Source: Blasia pusilla (taxonomy: Eukaryota; Marchantiophyta; Marchantiopsida; Blasiales). Taken from it: 64,000 nt of DNA. This document shows, in pieces, positions 1-12,340 of the stretch (within the stretch, counting starts at the first letter, position 1; each line of letters begins with the position of its first letter). The stretch lies in the NCBI GenBank assembly GCA_050084515.1, contig CM114272.1:20274001-20338000 (forward strand). The letters run 5' to 3'. The translations under genes were made by a program, and so were the position numbers. The notes beneath the pieces were generated by a model. It saw nothing but the letters and a program-made list of their open reading frames with translations, did no database searches and was not told where the DNA came from.

Positions 1-1390
1 GGCGACACTCGCAGGTGTGTCGAACCAACCACCGATGGTTGGGGAGGCCCAAAGCGGAACCGCATCGCTGTGGTATAGGTAAGTGGTGCGATACGGAAAG
101 CTGGAGAAGGGGTGCGCCCCTATCCATGAGCCTGCCCCCTTTCCGGAGCAGAGCGAATCACGGGCCCTAACCTCCATGGGGATATTCCCGTCGGACATAG
201 TGCCTCTAAAATCTGCCTCAAAGTGGGCTTCCATCAAGGAAGATTGGAGCCAGATCGACCGGAGGTAACTAAGGAGGAGAAAGTGGGGAGAACGGCTCGG
301 GCCTCAACTCGAAGGGAATCTCTACAAGTGTGAGTGAAGGCGAAGTGGGAAAGAGCCATCCTCGACACAGGAGACGTAGTGTAGAAGGAGCGGTCTATCT
401 CTAACCAAAAATCGGGAGCAAAGGAGGGGTGCCACTGTGGCCCAACTCCCTAAAAAGCGGAGGGCGCCACTAACTCGGTCGAGAGAAGACCTACTCCACC
501 AAAAGAAATCGGCCAAGAGGCCTGTCTCGAAACTAACTCCCCATGGGGCACTCTAAAGAGCCGGGTCCTAGAAGATCCCCAAACACCTGCATGAGCTTCC
601 TATCAAAGGATCTATATAGGGAAGAAAGGTGACTAGATATCAGCAGTTCTAGTGAGGTAACCAGGTCTACGAGCAAAACAAGAAGAGAGAATGCCGAAGG
701 CGACTTGAGGGTCACCAATCCTCGTAAGATCATCAACGTGGAGAAGATCTCGGTAAGAGCCGCCACTAAAGTCGATACAAAGTCCTGGCTCCCGAGCGGT
801 ACTCCCAAGACTCGAAGCCCTCCGACAGTCGCAAGAAGCCGTCGGGTAAATGTAGATCATCACGTAGGCATGATGGAGACCAAGCCTTGCACTTCCCCAC
901 CTTCACCGCCAGGCCGACACGTGCCAAGCTGGCTTTGAAAAGTGCTCGAATGCAGGGACAACCAGATCTCGGGACCAACAATATGAGTATCATCTCGCCG
1001 CGTGAAGGGAACATGCAACCCGGGAAAGCCTCCACCGTAGAAAGAACCGCTCGGTAATGAGCCACAAAGCAAACAACGCGCCACCCAGAGGGTCACCCCG
1101 ACGAGTCCCGTGAGCGAGACTCCAAGACCGTGACCTCCTCCTCAATCGACCATGGTGGAAATAGGGCGAAGGGGCCCCATAGAAAGCCTGCACAAAGGGA
1201 ATGAGGCTCGCCATGGGGGCCACCCGGCCCCTCAACTCTATGAATATAGTAGCCCGAGATCTGAGTTGAAGGCGTTCTCCACGTCCACTTGGAGAACCAC
1301 CCACTCTGGATGTACATCTAGACAAGCCCTCAAACCTAAGGCAACCGTCTCACATCCGGCTGGCGTGGCAACTCCAAACTGATGCAGACG
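1..1390 (-). mobile_element. R2-like non-LTR retrotransposon, decayed fragment (copy 1), cut by window edge
   Basis: On the minus strand this block reads as broken frames of the same element seen in longer form at 58860-62207. In element order it holds part of the reverse transcriptase (about 1325-850, including a DDTHIVG box next to an altered RDD), the post-RT region (about 860-530), a stretch with LRFLGSWATVAPLLC (about 470-420) and the start of the region before the zinc motif at the left edge. Frames change every 100-300 bases and stops interrupt, so it is dead. Similarity to copy 2 stops near 1385, just after the shared stretch ggcaactccaaact. The element continues beyond base 1. What is seen: shared motif order and local identity with copy 2. 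What is inferred: 5' truncation or a rearrangement at about 1390. Confidence 0.85.
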
Positions 1391-3560
1391 CAAGTCGGGC
1401 TCGAACGGGCTCGCATGATCTGCGTGTATTCATAACGGGAGCCCGTCCGGTGCAAGTCCCAGCGATTGGAGAGGAAACCCGTGTTTCTTAAGGGGAGTAG
1501 CATGTGACTGTCGGTCGATGGAGGCGCTCGCGTTTGTCCTTTCTCGATCGGGCGGCTCGGTTAGTACGGTAGAGTTGTCGTCCCGGAACAGGAAAGGAAA
1601 GGAGGGAGTAAAAGAGAAAAGAAGAATGAAATGGGAAGGAAGGCACATGAAGGGGAGTCGGGGACTCACGTAGTCGAAGCTGGGGCGTGTCGGTAGGCAT
1701 GCCACCGGGTCCTGGGCCTACTGGCGAGTGGGATATTCTCGCGATAAAGCTGACTTCGGCCCTTTCGCCAGCGCTGGCTGACAGCGAACTGTCAAAGGCG
1801 TCTGTCGCAGCTTCGCTCTAGGTGACAATGTGCCGGAGCGGTACAGAGCGTCTCTGCAACACATTTATGGCCATGCGCACTTTTGTCGCGGAAACTCTCA
1901 TGTGGACTCCACACAGCGAGAACCTTGTGGCGACGATCCTCTCCTCCTGTTGCGGATGGGGCCGGCCCGTCCTCCCGTCCGTCCCGCGCTGTCGATTCGG
2001 TGCCGTCCGCAGGACTGCGTTCAGGGTCTCACGGTGGTCCGCCGGGAACCGAAAGAAGCGCGATACCGGCGACCAAGACCCCAGCGCCACTACAACTTTC
2101 GCCGGAGCGGCCTCGAGGTCTTCCGCCCCTACCCTGAACGTCGGACCCAAGCCGTTCGGCCAGCAAGCACCCTTTGGTTGTGGATGCGATGTCAACCTCA
2201 CGAGGTAGGGTTTTGGCATCGTCTCCGGAACCAATCATCGGCAGCACTTTCTCGGGAGTTTGGAACTCTGGACTGTGGACTCTGAAATGAAACGACCTCG
2301 AGGCCTTCTGATCTACTGTAGTGGACAGCCATTAGTCAGACTGTGGTCAAAGTGTGAAACGAAGTAGGTAGCGTAGTGTTCGCATATACCATGAGAGGCC
2401 CTGTGGTACCTTGTCACTTATCCTACCGATTGGGACTATGAACGAGGAAAGTGACGGTGGCCGAGGGGGAGGGAGGATGGATGAAGCGAAAGGCCAGTGG
2501 TTAGTGTACACGCGCAGCGCATCTGGCTGTGTGGGTATATAAGGCGACGAGTGGGAGACAGCGACTGTGGTTCCGATGCCACGTACGGGTAATAACAACA
2601 TCTCATGCGGATAATTGTGTGATGGTGCACGACCAAGAACTCAATTCGTAGTGTAGCGGGAGGGAAAAGGGAGCCTTTTTCTCTCTTTTCCCGTTGTTCA
2701 TTTTCTTTCTCGATGAACTGGAGCGCCGAAAAGAACGATTCCTGAGGAAATTCTTTAAAATTTTCTGATGAAGTAGAGAAGGGAAGGGGGTTTCTCCGTT
2801 CGGGTGAAGGAGAAGGAGGTTTCCCACAAGAAGAAAGAGAGACGTCCAGAAAGAGGTGTTTTAAAACTTTTCCCGGCGGGATAGAAAGATACCTCCATTT
2901 GATTGCCCCGGACCATTTGACATCTACCATCCGAACGCCACCATCGTGTTTCGTCTTATGCTCCACTTCTTGAATTATTTCTCTTGATGTATTTCCCATT
3001 CTTACGGTTTTCGTAATCGCCTTCAACGGCACCCTATAGGTTTTCGGCGAGCTGCGGTGGAAAATGGACCCTCCACGTGGAATCAGTTACGTTCCAACTG
3101 GAAACCCGTCCGAAACGACGGCTTCGGGAATCGACGGAGGGGAGGGACCGATAAAAGTTTTAAGGGAACAACATTCGTCCCGTCATCTGAGAAACAGAGA
3201 GCTTCAACGCTCCCTGCCCTACCGGTGCCTGGGAACTGCATGCTCCGACCATTCCCCATATAGGTGGTTAGATCACAAACGGTGTACGACAGCTTGCAAG
3301 CAAAGGCCGTAGTTGAAGAGGGTTTCATCATGACGTGTCATCTGAGCTAGTGGCCAAATCTTCTGCTCACGAGAAAGCGCAAGCTTGCTTCTCTCGGCCC
3401 GGTGGTCCCACCAGCCAGTTACAGAGCTTTCCGCTCTGGGCTATTATCTTCCGCTGCGCTTACCGACTTCGGCCGCCTTGTGCTGCTAATGACTAGTCTT
3501 TCCAGCCACATGGATTGTAGCCTCGCTGGAGAGCGACCGTGGTATCCAACACGGACGTGA
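1391..3560. other. GC-rich, organelle-like block of unknown origin, no gene assigned
   Basis: This stretch is visibly richer in G+C than the surrounding DNA and lacks the A/T runs of the neighbouring spacer. It contains open frames on both strands at 1818-2285 and a minus frame at 2436-3032, none of which I recognise. Its texture (structured GC-rich runs, purine tracts at 1580-1640 and 2650-2830, sequence such as cttaccgacttcggccgcc near 3457) reminds me of bryophyte or lycophyte mitochondrial intron and spacer DNA, so a mitochondrial insertion is possible. That is an impression only: I could not identify a mitochondrial gene or a group II domain V. A TATA-like ggtatataagg lies at 2533. Confidence 0.3.
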
Positions 3561-4459
3561 GCTCCGAGAGCCTTGCATTGTTGTGAGCCGATACATTAAG
3601 CAATTTTCCTGACTTCCATGACCAAAGAGCTCAGAAATGTCTTGAAGTGCGCTACAAATTCAGTATGAATTTGTTTAGGGTTTAAAACAAATTCATTACA
3701 GCTGACGTGTTACTGCACTACAAGAACGTGCGCATATTACGCTCATGAGAACTCCATCCTACCATGTGCACGGCTCAATTTGGTTTGCATTTGTTTCTAA
3801 GGGCCCTGGGAAAAGTGACCCCGGAAATTATTTCACCCTTTGCTTGTATTTTTTGAGCAAAAACGCAGAAATGCCGTGCGCCACAAATTCACCTGACTTT
3901 CTCTAGTCAAGGACACAGACGATGATTGTCAATCATGAACTACAGAATCTTCCAAAGTGGATACACAATTAACCTTCATATCCATTAAGTTCAATGATAC
4001 ACAATTTAGCGAGATATCCATTAAGTTCAATGATACAACCCAATCGAAACCCTCCAGAAAAAATAACGCAGCTCGTCTAACACCATCAGATGTCAAAATG
4101 GGACATACAGACCTATTCGAACAGATCTCATGTTTCGTGGTAAGAAGAAACACTTCCACGATTACTGGGACTAGCAAACATTAGTATGGGAGTCCTACCC
4201 TTTGAACCACTACCACCGTCTGGCCTTCCACTTATTTAAAGCTGAATGCTCACAAATTGATTGCTGCACGTTTTGCACTCTTACCAGGATCCCATATCCC
4301 GTGCAACAGAATACTTCACGGTGTACAATACTCACAGCGGGACTTCGATCTAAAAACCCATAATTTGGTAAAGAGTACAGTGTTGATATGAAATTAAGTA
4401 GAGCTCAAAGCTACTACTCCTCTACACAACTTCAATCATGTATGGAAGCATGCCTCAAT
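3561..4459. other. Spacer 3' of AKR2
   Basis: No gene seen. The part next to 4460 should hold the AKR2 3' UTR and polyadenylation region, since AKR2 is read on the minus strand toward this side. The only structure noticed is the short direct repeat listed separately. Confidence 0.5.
3978..4037 (+). repeat. 24-bp direct repeat, two copies
   Basis: The string atatccattaagttcaatg followed by ataca occurs at 3978-4001 and again at 4014-4037, separated by 12 bases. It lies about 420 bases downstream of the AKR2 stop codon. Simple local duplication is the likely origin. Confidence 0.85.
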
Positions 4460-7400
4460 TTACAGGAATACATCCTTCTCCAAGAGTGTCAGAACTTCAG
4501 ACTGATTGTTGAGCTTCGCCACATCTATAGGTGTCTTGCCATCCAAGTTTCTTAGAGTCCTGTACAACATCATATGACAGAACAGATTGGTATTTTAGCT
4601 TAGTATCATGACAGCATTTTGGTCAAGACTTGTTTTCACCAAGGATTTTTCAAGTCTTCTTTCAATAAAGCTTGACTCATTCATTTCGGATGACTATGGT
4701 TCCCCACGGAGGTTTAGAGGCAGAATTCTAGAAGCCTCTGCCATCACCGATAATTTGATTTGAGACCTCTATCTTTAAGGCAGTCCATGTGCACCAGCTG
4801 CACTCCACACAGCTTTAGGCCAAAACAACCCTTCCTATTATTGGCCAAAATCTGAGCATTTGTTCAAACCCTGAAAGCATGACGGTGATTTTAATCTCCA
4901 AGCTGGCAAGACCTAAATTATCAAGTCCTCGGTAAATAAAATAAAAACTCCACTGAAGACCAGGAGCTAACTTGGTTGCAGAACTTACACAGCAGCTCCA
5001 TTCTTAAGCAAGATCTCAACACACTCTTGTCGTCCATAACCCGCTGCATAATGGAGGGCCGTGTTACTGTTCTTATCAAGGGCATCTACGGCTGCTCCAG
5101 CTTCCAGTAGTACCTCAGCACATTTCACCTGCAGTGGCACGTATACATAGCGAAGGTCAAAGTTCCTCCTCAGACGGCACACTTGAGACTAGGGACACTG
5201 CCCCATCAATATCATAACACTCCACCCAATCAATATGATCACAGTTGAAGTCAGCCTACCTCGCCATAACCGCATGCAAAATGTAAGGCTGTACGTCCTT
5301 CTCCATCTTTCTCATCCTTATCAGCGCCATCTTGGAGAAGACTCTTCAAGGCCTGCAAACCAAAATATTGCACGCCCGCTTAAGATTTACCACTTAAACA
5401 TGTCAACAAGCCACCTCCAGAAACATCACCCCAACCTTTGAGGTGTCAGACCACAACTTGTGAAAATGTTGGTGCACATAGACATGATAAGTTGACAACA
5501 AAATAACAAAATAACCTGACAACAAGAGAAAAAAGTCCTCTGGCAGAAAACATTTATTAACAAAAGCCTGCATGCTAGACAGACTCTACCTCGAAATCAC
5601 CAGTGCTTGCTGTGAGGTGAACAGTGAGTTCTTCTTCCTCGTCATCTTCTACTTCGTCCTCTTGAGTAGATTCCTCAGGCAAGGGGAATCCTTGTCCTTC
5701 ACCAGGAACTCCAACTCCCATTGCTCGACCTAACTTGCTCAACACTACCGGATCGTTCCAGTATCTACAGTTTAAAAACCAAACCCTGTTAGCACCAAAT
5801 CTCCACAGTGACTGTTGCTTCAGAATCACGAGGAAACTCATGGACGAGATTCTGTCAATTTCACAGAGAGAGTGGCTGATGGCAATTGTTTCTTAATAGT
5901 TACCTTGACTTTCCAAAATCTTGAGGATGTTTTCTTTGACTAAATCAGTTCTGCAACAAATATTTGAGGATATCCTGGATGATTCTGCTTAGTATTAGAT
6001 TGATTCCCCAGTAGCTCTTATTTTTGCTATGAAAACTTTAGATGTGATGATGTAAATATGGAAAGCCAGTATCAAAGAAACTCTCTACAAACTCACTTCA
6101 TCATGGCTGCAGGTCCCCCGGTTTCAATCTCTTCCAGCACTGGTTTAAGGGCTGGATCATCTCGTACTTGTGCCATCCGCGCTTCTAGCTGTTCTTTGTG
6201 GGCTGGATTTGTAAGGTTCTGCAACATTCCAGACATTGCTGGATCCTGCGATGATGGAGAAGTCACCAATCGGGGGAGGTCTACATTCAAAAGTTATCAT
6301 TGCAGGATCTAGCTATAACTACATTTGCAGGCATTTTCAGAAAATTAAAGAAAAAGTAACAAAGAGAGGGTGAGAAATAAGTGTACACTGAGTGAACCAA
6401 TAAGATAATGGTGATTTCAGGCACTTTCAGGAAATGATGAAAAAAATAGCAAAGAAAGGGTGAGAAAAAAGGTGTGCAGTGGGTGAACCCATCAGAAAAT
6501 AACCTGCATTAATGCATTGCCGAGACGCTCTGCCATTGTCATGAACTGTGGGTTCTGCATGACTTGTTGCATGGCAGAAATGTATTGATTTGTGTCTAGA
6601 TGTGGAACTCCATCCTGCCCGATATTCTGCACACTTTGTTGAAGTTGCTGTGCCATTTGGTTGAAAGCTGGATCTTTTGCAATCTGCTCAGCCATCTCCT
6701 TGATACTAGGATCCTGCACAAGGATACATTTTGCATTTTTTAAAATATTTGCGGAGATCCCTGAGTGTTTGGTTGCTTCCTGTGCAGACAAGACAAAACC
6801 ATAAATGCGGCCTGATTCTTGAGATCGCTCGTTGGACAAAACCGGTCTAGAGCCTAGAACAGAAGCACCAGTCAGGTCCGTTCATTCATGAATTCAGTGA
6901 TGTGTTGACATAAAGCAAACACATGTATGGAAACATGCGAATAAAACAGGTCTCTGAGCATTCATGAAGATTTAAGTCTTTCCTGAAGCTACAAAACAGG
7001 ATCTTACATTCAATAGTCCAGTCATGGCTGAGAAATCAAAGGCATTAGGCAGCCCAGGAGTCTCCCCGTCACTTTCAGACACAGATGCATCAGGTGCCGA
7101 TGTCTGGGCATGGGCCTTGTCTTCCACAGCAACAGCCTTCGTCTCCTCTGTGTTTGCTGCAGTCCAACACCATGTGAAATTACAAGATGACCAAAGCTTA
7201 ATTTCAGTCTAGAGAAAGTTCCAGAACAGTCGTGTTCCCCTACAATCTGAAAAGATCCGAGGAGCACCAGTCCACATAAAATTCAAAGCGAGCCACCCAG
7301 AGAATGTTTTGGTCACAGTACACAACAGGCTTACAGCCGGACGTGGGCAGTAAATGGGCACAGCTTTGTAACACCAAGAAACACAGCCAAAGTCAGGTGC

Positions 7401-8599
7401 ATATGCAACAACTATCCCAGTCCTGTTGACAGGGTCATACCCTGACGAGGCATCGGGTGAAAAATCAGCAACAAAACTGATTACGAAGGAATTAGACAAG
7501 TCTTCTCGGACCTTGCGTAGTAAGCAAACGCTATTTTGGCTTCACAGCTCACTAACTTGGGAGAGCAAGCACTCATCCCTATCTCTCTGGTACTACCGTA
7601 ATCATCAAAGGCACACCCACTGACGAACTTGTCTACACAGAGAACGATTCTCCAGACTGCCCCAAAAACAGGCAGGCTCACGTGATCAAACCGATAGGTT
7701 CAGCAACAGGGAGCTAGAAATCGGACTCTGTTCTAAACCCCACAACGGACATACTTCACGAGGGTAAATATTCTACTGATTGCGGCCCAGGAATTATTAA
7801 CCTCATCACCCTTCTCATGAAGATGTAAAATCACAAATCAGACTTTAATTGACCAAAGATAAACTCACAGCAATGTGGTAAGATGCATGCACAATCATGC
7901 GAGTTATGGTGCTCATTTCAAGTTCTCGGAGACTTTGCGTGGCCGCAAGCTTTTCAAGTCGCACCGTTTTGAGACTAAGGGAGAGAGTGACAAAATAAAG
8001 ACGGAGTAAACAACACAAAATGACCCAAATACGCTGATGTTATTGACAGTACGAATCTCTCGCATACACAACGTTAAAAACTGACTGCCAGAACTGATGC
8101 TCCAAAAGGTTAAGACATCGCCGAACCAGATTACTCCTACAACCAACCTCAAGCACAATCTTCACTTTCCTCTCACGTTCCGCGACCCGGTGATAATCCT
8201 CAACACTTCGTACAAAGTCTTGAAAACCTAAAGCCAAATTTGATTGTTCACTCAAGCATCTCAAATCCCTGAAAGTTCCCTCCCTGTTGCCACCACCAAC
8301 AGCATCCTCTACATTTCTTAACGCAACACCTCTTTCCCGCTCAAAATCCGCGGAAAGTGGGGAACAAAATCCCACGATCACATTTTACCCCGGGAAACCT
8401 ATCCTATCGACAAACCACTAACCTTAAACTCCTGTCAATAACTCGCCCGCCCGCTCGCCCTCCTTTCCCTCTCACCTTTCCCTAAAGTGTAAACCTCCTG
8501 GATCACCTCCCGTCCATCGCACATGACAAATTTTTTCTCTCGACAAACCACACATTCCAAGGCCACACCGACCCTACCACGATTACCTGGAGAAGCCAT
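4460..8599 (-). CDS. AKR2: AKR2-type ankyrin repeat chaperone for chloroplast outer-envelope proteins
   Basis: Coding exons in transcript order: 8599-8587, 7156-7008, 6713-6504, 6245-6097, 5764-5590, 5352-5260, 5128-4989, 4559-4460. All introns are GT-AG, phases agree, and the product is 342 aa, the length I recall for Arabidopsis AKR2A. The N-terminal part is acidic and low complexity (about 1-54). It is followed by the AKR2-typical [18 protein letters not shown] block (from residue 55), a second helical module ending [13 protein letters not shown] (about 125-180), an acidic linker, and three to four ankyrin repeats ([34 protein letters not shown]) to the end. AKR2 proteins are cytosolic factors that bind signal-anchored and tail-anchored outer-envelope proteins and carry them to chloroplasts. 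Odd point: exon 1 encodes only 13 nt (MASP plus one base), so the 1430-bp first intron lies almost at the start codon. The identification is firm; the start rests on the exact phase match of that tiny exon. Confidence 0.95.
6331..6508 (-). repeat. Tandem duplication inside AKR2 intron 3
   Basis: Two units of about 90 bases, starting gcattttcag at 6331 and gcactttcag at 6421, share aaagagagggtgagaaa / aaagaaagggtgagaaa and the following gtgaacc stretch. The second unit abuts the 5' splice site of exon 3 (donor at 6503), so a diverged copy of the donor-adjacent sequence lies about 90 bases into the intron. Confidence 0.75.
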
Positions 8600-9609
8600 C
8601 CTGCACAATACGGACGGATCCGCTTCGCCTCAAGCAAGCAAATCCTCTCCACCAGACCTCCAACTATCGGCCCTGTTCGCTTCCCCGCGATCCTCGAGCT
8701 CAATGCAGATTCCGCTCCCCTCTCCCCCTTTGATCTCGTGGCTTCCCAGCGCAACGTTGCTCTCTTAGAACCCTCGCTCTCTCTTCCTCTCTTCGACTTC
8801 TCTTCCTCGCACGGAAACTCCTGCTAAACTTCGGGCGAGCTATGGTAGAGTTGCGTGCGTCGACTGAACAGGGCGCACTGCGCATGTGGAAGCCTGCCAT
8901 ATCTTATCCGCCTCCCATGACCAGATATGACCGAGTATAGCCAGTCTGGGAGCTCACACCTGGCGGTGCTCTATCGTCGGGCTGAGACCGGGCAGACCAC
9001 TGCGGAGAATTTTAAACCCGGGGAGCGCTGTTGGAAAGAGATTTGTAACCGGGCAGCGGTTTGAGGACAAATTTGTAGCAAGAGCTTTACTTATGAATCT
9101 TTCAGGAATTTTGATGGTTGGTTGTTGCAATCAGTTTTGAGTTTTTTAATTTTAAGTCGTGGGGTTATTCGGACTCCCAAGGTTAGAGAAGATTAATATG
9201 GTGATTGAAGACCATGACTAATTCGAATCCGATGTGGAGTAACATGGTGATAGGAATAATGAGAGCATGAACGCTAACATGGAATCTATTCACATCCATT
9301 CAAAAATTCATATCCGAAGGTAAAAAATTCTGCAGAGCATCTTGCATTCTACGGCCTATGCGCTCGGAATCGAGTATTGTAGGGGCCGTAATCATCTCTA
9401 GGATGGACTGACCTCAAATTTAAAAATAAAAATAAATTTATGAGAATAAAATAGAATTCAATTTGAGTAGAAAAAAAAAAAAGTAAGGAATGGAGGAGCA
9501 TGTTAAGAAATTATTTAAGTATGCAAACATGTTACTTTAGGTGGCATGTTAGGAGGTGAAGTTACAAGTTTGTGGCTAGTGAAGGAAGGAAGATTGTGGC
9601 ACTAATGTA
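8600..9609. other. AKR2 upstream region and spacer
   Basis: The pyrimidine-rich plus strand from 8600 to about 8820 corresponds to a purine-rich AKR2 leader on the minus strand. Promoter elements could not be assigned. From 8900 to 9600 no gene is seen; the DNA becomes A/T-rich with an A run near 9470. Confidence 0.4.
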
Positions 9610-9821
9610 ACTAGTAAGGTGCCTATGAAATAAAAAAATGTTTGAAGAGTTTTTCTTAGTTTGTATAGCTTGTGAAGGGAAGGGATTAATGATGCTACAC
9701 ACAAATTCAAACTTTTTTTTCTATTGCCCGTAACATGTGAAATATTTTCTTGCTGCCCACTTGCCACATGTCAAACAGATAGGTTTTGCAAATCAAGAAA
9801 TCACTCTCCCATAATAATAAG
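9610..9821 (-). mobile_element. Short Helitron-like element, copy A (near full length)
   Basis: Read on the minus strand, this unit starts near a TTATTATTATGGGAGAGTG end and finishes GGCACCTTACTAGT. It matches, over its whole length, the units of the tandem array at 52178-53190, including the strings that read TTGCAAA, GGCAAGTGGGCAGCAAG and GCATCATTAATC on that strand. The 3' hairpin found in the array is degraded here. It has no coding capacity and is therefore non-autonomous. Confidence 0.7.
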
Positions 9822-11989
9822 TTATGAAGTTAGAATAATATGGTGAAAAGAATAAGGAAAAGGAAAGGAAAAAAGAAGGGGGAAATTGACAAGAAAGATG
9901 AGGTAAGCATGAGTAAGAAAGGAGAAAATACTGAGATGGAATTAAATGTAAAAGCGATGTATTAGTGCGAAGAAGCGAGAAGGAGTCACGCATATGGTAT
10001 GGTTATTTGGTGCATGCATGCAGCTGAATATCTAAACATACATGTCGTGCGCATATAAATGGTTGATCACATCCACACCACACAACTCCAATCTTCCCAA
10101 CACATTGGGAGATTCACACATATACAAGAAATGAACTCATGCATATACATTGAGGCCCCACAACAAGTCATGTAAAATCTTTTTCATGAAAAATCAGAGT
10201 AAAAATTGCTCACACGGCCAACTCCACGGTATATTGAGCCACACCCCCCTATGCTATGAAGGAATTTGAACGATAGCATCCTAGTTCCTACTACACATAA
10301 GGCAAGAGAGATGCTCCTAAGGCCCAACACGAGAAAGATGGTTTGGGAAAGCCATCTCTCCCTCTTTTATAGCCTTGGGAAGAGCCAAAAGGCTCTTACC
10401 CCAAAAATAGCCTTCGAATGGTAACATGGGTGCACAGATTATTGATTGGCCGTTGGCTCAGTCAACGAGTCACATGGTTGACAAAGACCAAAATAGTTTG
10501 GTCTTTGTTAGCTGGTTTGCATAACGACTTCCTCGACACAATGGAGGTGTCGCCAACCTCATTTGACATCTTATGACAAAGTTATATTGGAACGATCTAC
10601 TGACCCTCTATATCGTCTAACTTGCTAGAACTCTACTTGTTGGCTAACTTAGTTGGGACAAAGGACCCTAAAGATTTGGAAGAAAGTGAGTTCTCTTGGG
10701 ACCACTACCTCTGTCGACATGTTGCTGTTTGCAAGGGAAATGCAGAAGGACGAGAAACCGGATGGAGAAACCCAGAAGTGTAGAGAGTTTTACCTTCAAA
10801 ACTTGGAGCGGAGAAATTCTAGGGCAGGTTTCCAAAGAGCTCAATGAAATATTGCGCACCAACAATACAAACTGAGACACGAAGGTAGAGGGCTAGGTTC
10901 TCATAAACAAAAATAATTACTTAATGGCAAAAATTCTCACTACTCACACTGCTTGCGCCGCAGTAAATGAGAAATAGAGGCGCAAACATAAACCAAGGTG
11001 GTTCGCATCCGAAAGTAGTAAGTAGAATATGTAGAAACAATGAGTGCCAAAAGTAAGATCAAAAGATGAATACATGTGCATGATCCAACATGAGTTCAAG
11101 ATGAATGAGGAAAGGCCATGCAATCATGAAGAAATACGAAGTCACATAGCCAGAAATGTTCCTAGGCATGCCATAGGCGAAGGGACTACAAATGAAAAAC
11201 ATAACATTAGAAAATCTCACATATGACTGCAATGCGCGACTATCAAATTGCAAAATGTTCACATAAAACTTGAAAGCCAAGCACACTAAACCTTGATATG
11301 AGTGACTGACAAATACTTGCACAAAACGGGGTTGAATCCACTCGTGCTAAAGCTTCTCTAGAGTGCCACAAATAGATTTTGCACGAAACGGAGGAACGAG
11401 AATTGGGGGTGCACATTAAGTAAAGGTGCTCTCACACGCCATATTCTGCTCCGCTGCAAGCAATCCGAAGGCTATGGGATAACCACATAAGATTTACTGA
11501 CACGTGCACACACCGTGGAAACAGAGAAAGGAACGTGAATGGTAGACGCAACAGATCGAGGTATTTAAAACGGAGCCTACTTGCATAGGCCATAGCAAGA
11601 AGATCCCAAATGGATTCGGGTTTCATAGTAGGGACAATAATAATGAATGAAATCCTTCATAAGCCCATTCTTACTTTAAAAATCTATATTATTACCCCTA
11701 CAACCTTTTTTGATGCTCTATCTTGATTCCTAACCTAATTTTAATAGTATAATGTGGTATGCTTAAACCATTCATCCCAAACGACGTATGGGCAAAAAGA
11801 GCATAAGCATGTGATTACTTGGCGTGTCATCCCACTTCACTCAATTAACTAGTTTTGCTAGGGACAAATCTAGTTATAAGAGAGACTATTCTTGCATCAT
11901 GGAATCATCTCAAAAAAAAATTCTTTTACACTAATTAAGTAGTATTTTTACAATTGAATTCAAGAAAGAAGCATACTGGTAGGGCTCGC
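9822..11989. other. Spacer with a possible solo LTR on the minus strand
   Basis: No gene seen. Around 10200-10680 the minus strand carries a TATA-like ggctataaaag followed by a purine-rich stretch (near 10376-10350), a pattern common in plant LTR promoters, but no second copy or LTR ends were found. Short open frames at 10653-10880 and 11044-11322 have no recognisable motif. Confidence 0.3.
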
Positions 11990-12340
11990 TTTGAGTGGTG
12001 TGGCATATCCCGGCGAGAATCAGACTATATTAGGGGGTGTCAAGGATCACCTTGGGTAGGATCTGGGTGAAGAAGTCAGGCCCGTGACTCATCTTGATTT
12101 GCTTCCAAAAGAAGAGGGGGCGGAATTTGACAATGAGACACATTGAAAGGTAAGGAAATACTTGTAGATCGCACACCCACATATTTATGACGAGAAACAA
12201 ATGGGAAAAAAAGGAACCGGGAATCGGAACCTCTCGCGAGTATCAAAACGGGAAGCTAAGGAGCCACCTGTTTCTCAACCGTTGAAAACCCCGCCGGGAG
12301 AATCTCAAGTGCCCAAGAACCCCCTCCCCCCAAAGGGAAT
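11990..12340. repeat. Dispersed repeat, copy 1 of an inverted pair (mate at 48700-49040)
   Basis: The plus strand here matches the reverse complement of 48700-49040 over about 300 bases with substantial divergence. Matching landmarks in the same order include gggtgtcaaggatcacc, ttgatttgcttc, cattgaaa, ggaaatac, tcgcacaccca, gaccagaaac/gacgagaaac, and the gaggagc/aaggagc stretch. There is no coding frame. It is probably part of an unclassified transposable element. Confidence 0.65.

Noticed and set aside
1818-2285. Overlapping 128-151-aa frames on both strands in the GC-rich block
   Set aside because: Open on several frames at once, as expected from high GC; no family motif in any. Not called as a gene.
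2436-3032. 198-aa minus-strand frame
   Set aside because: Contains purine-tract-derived EKENEQREKREKG and no recognisable domain; no supporting context. Left within the organelle-like block.
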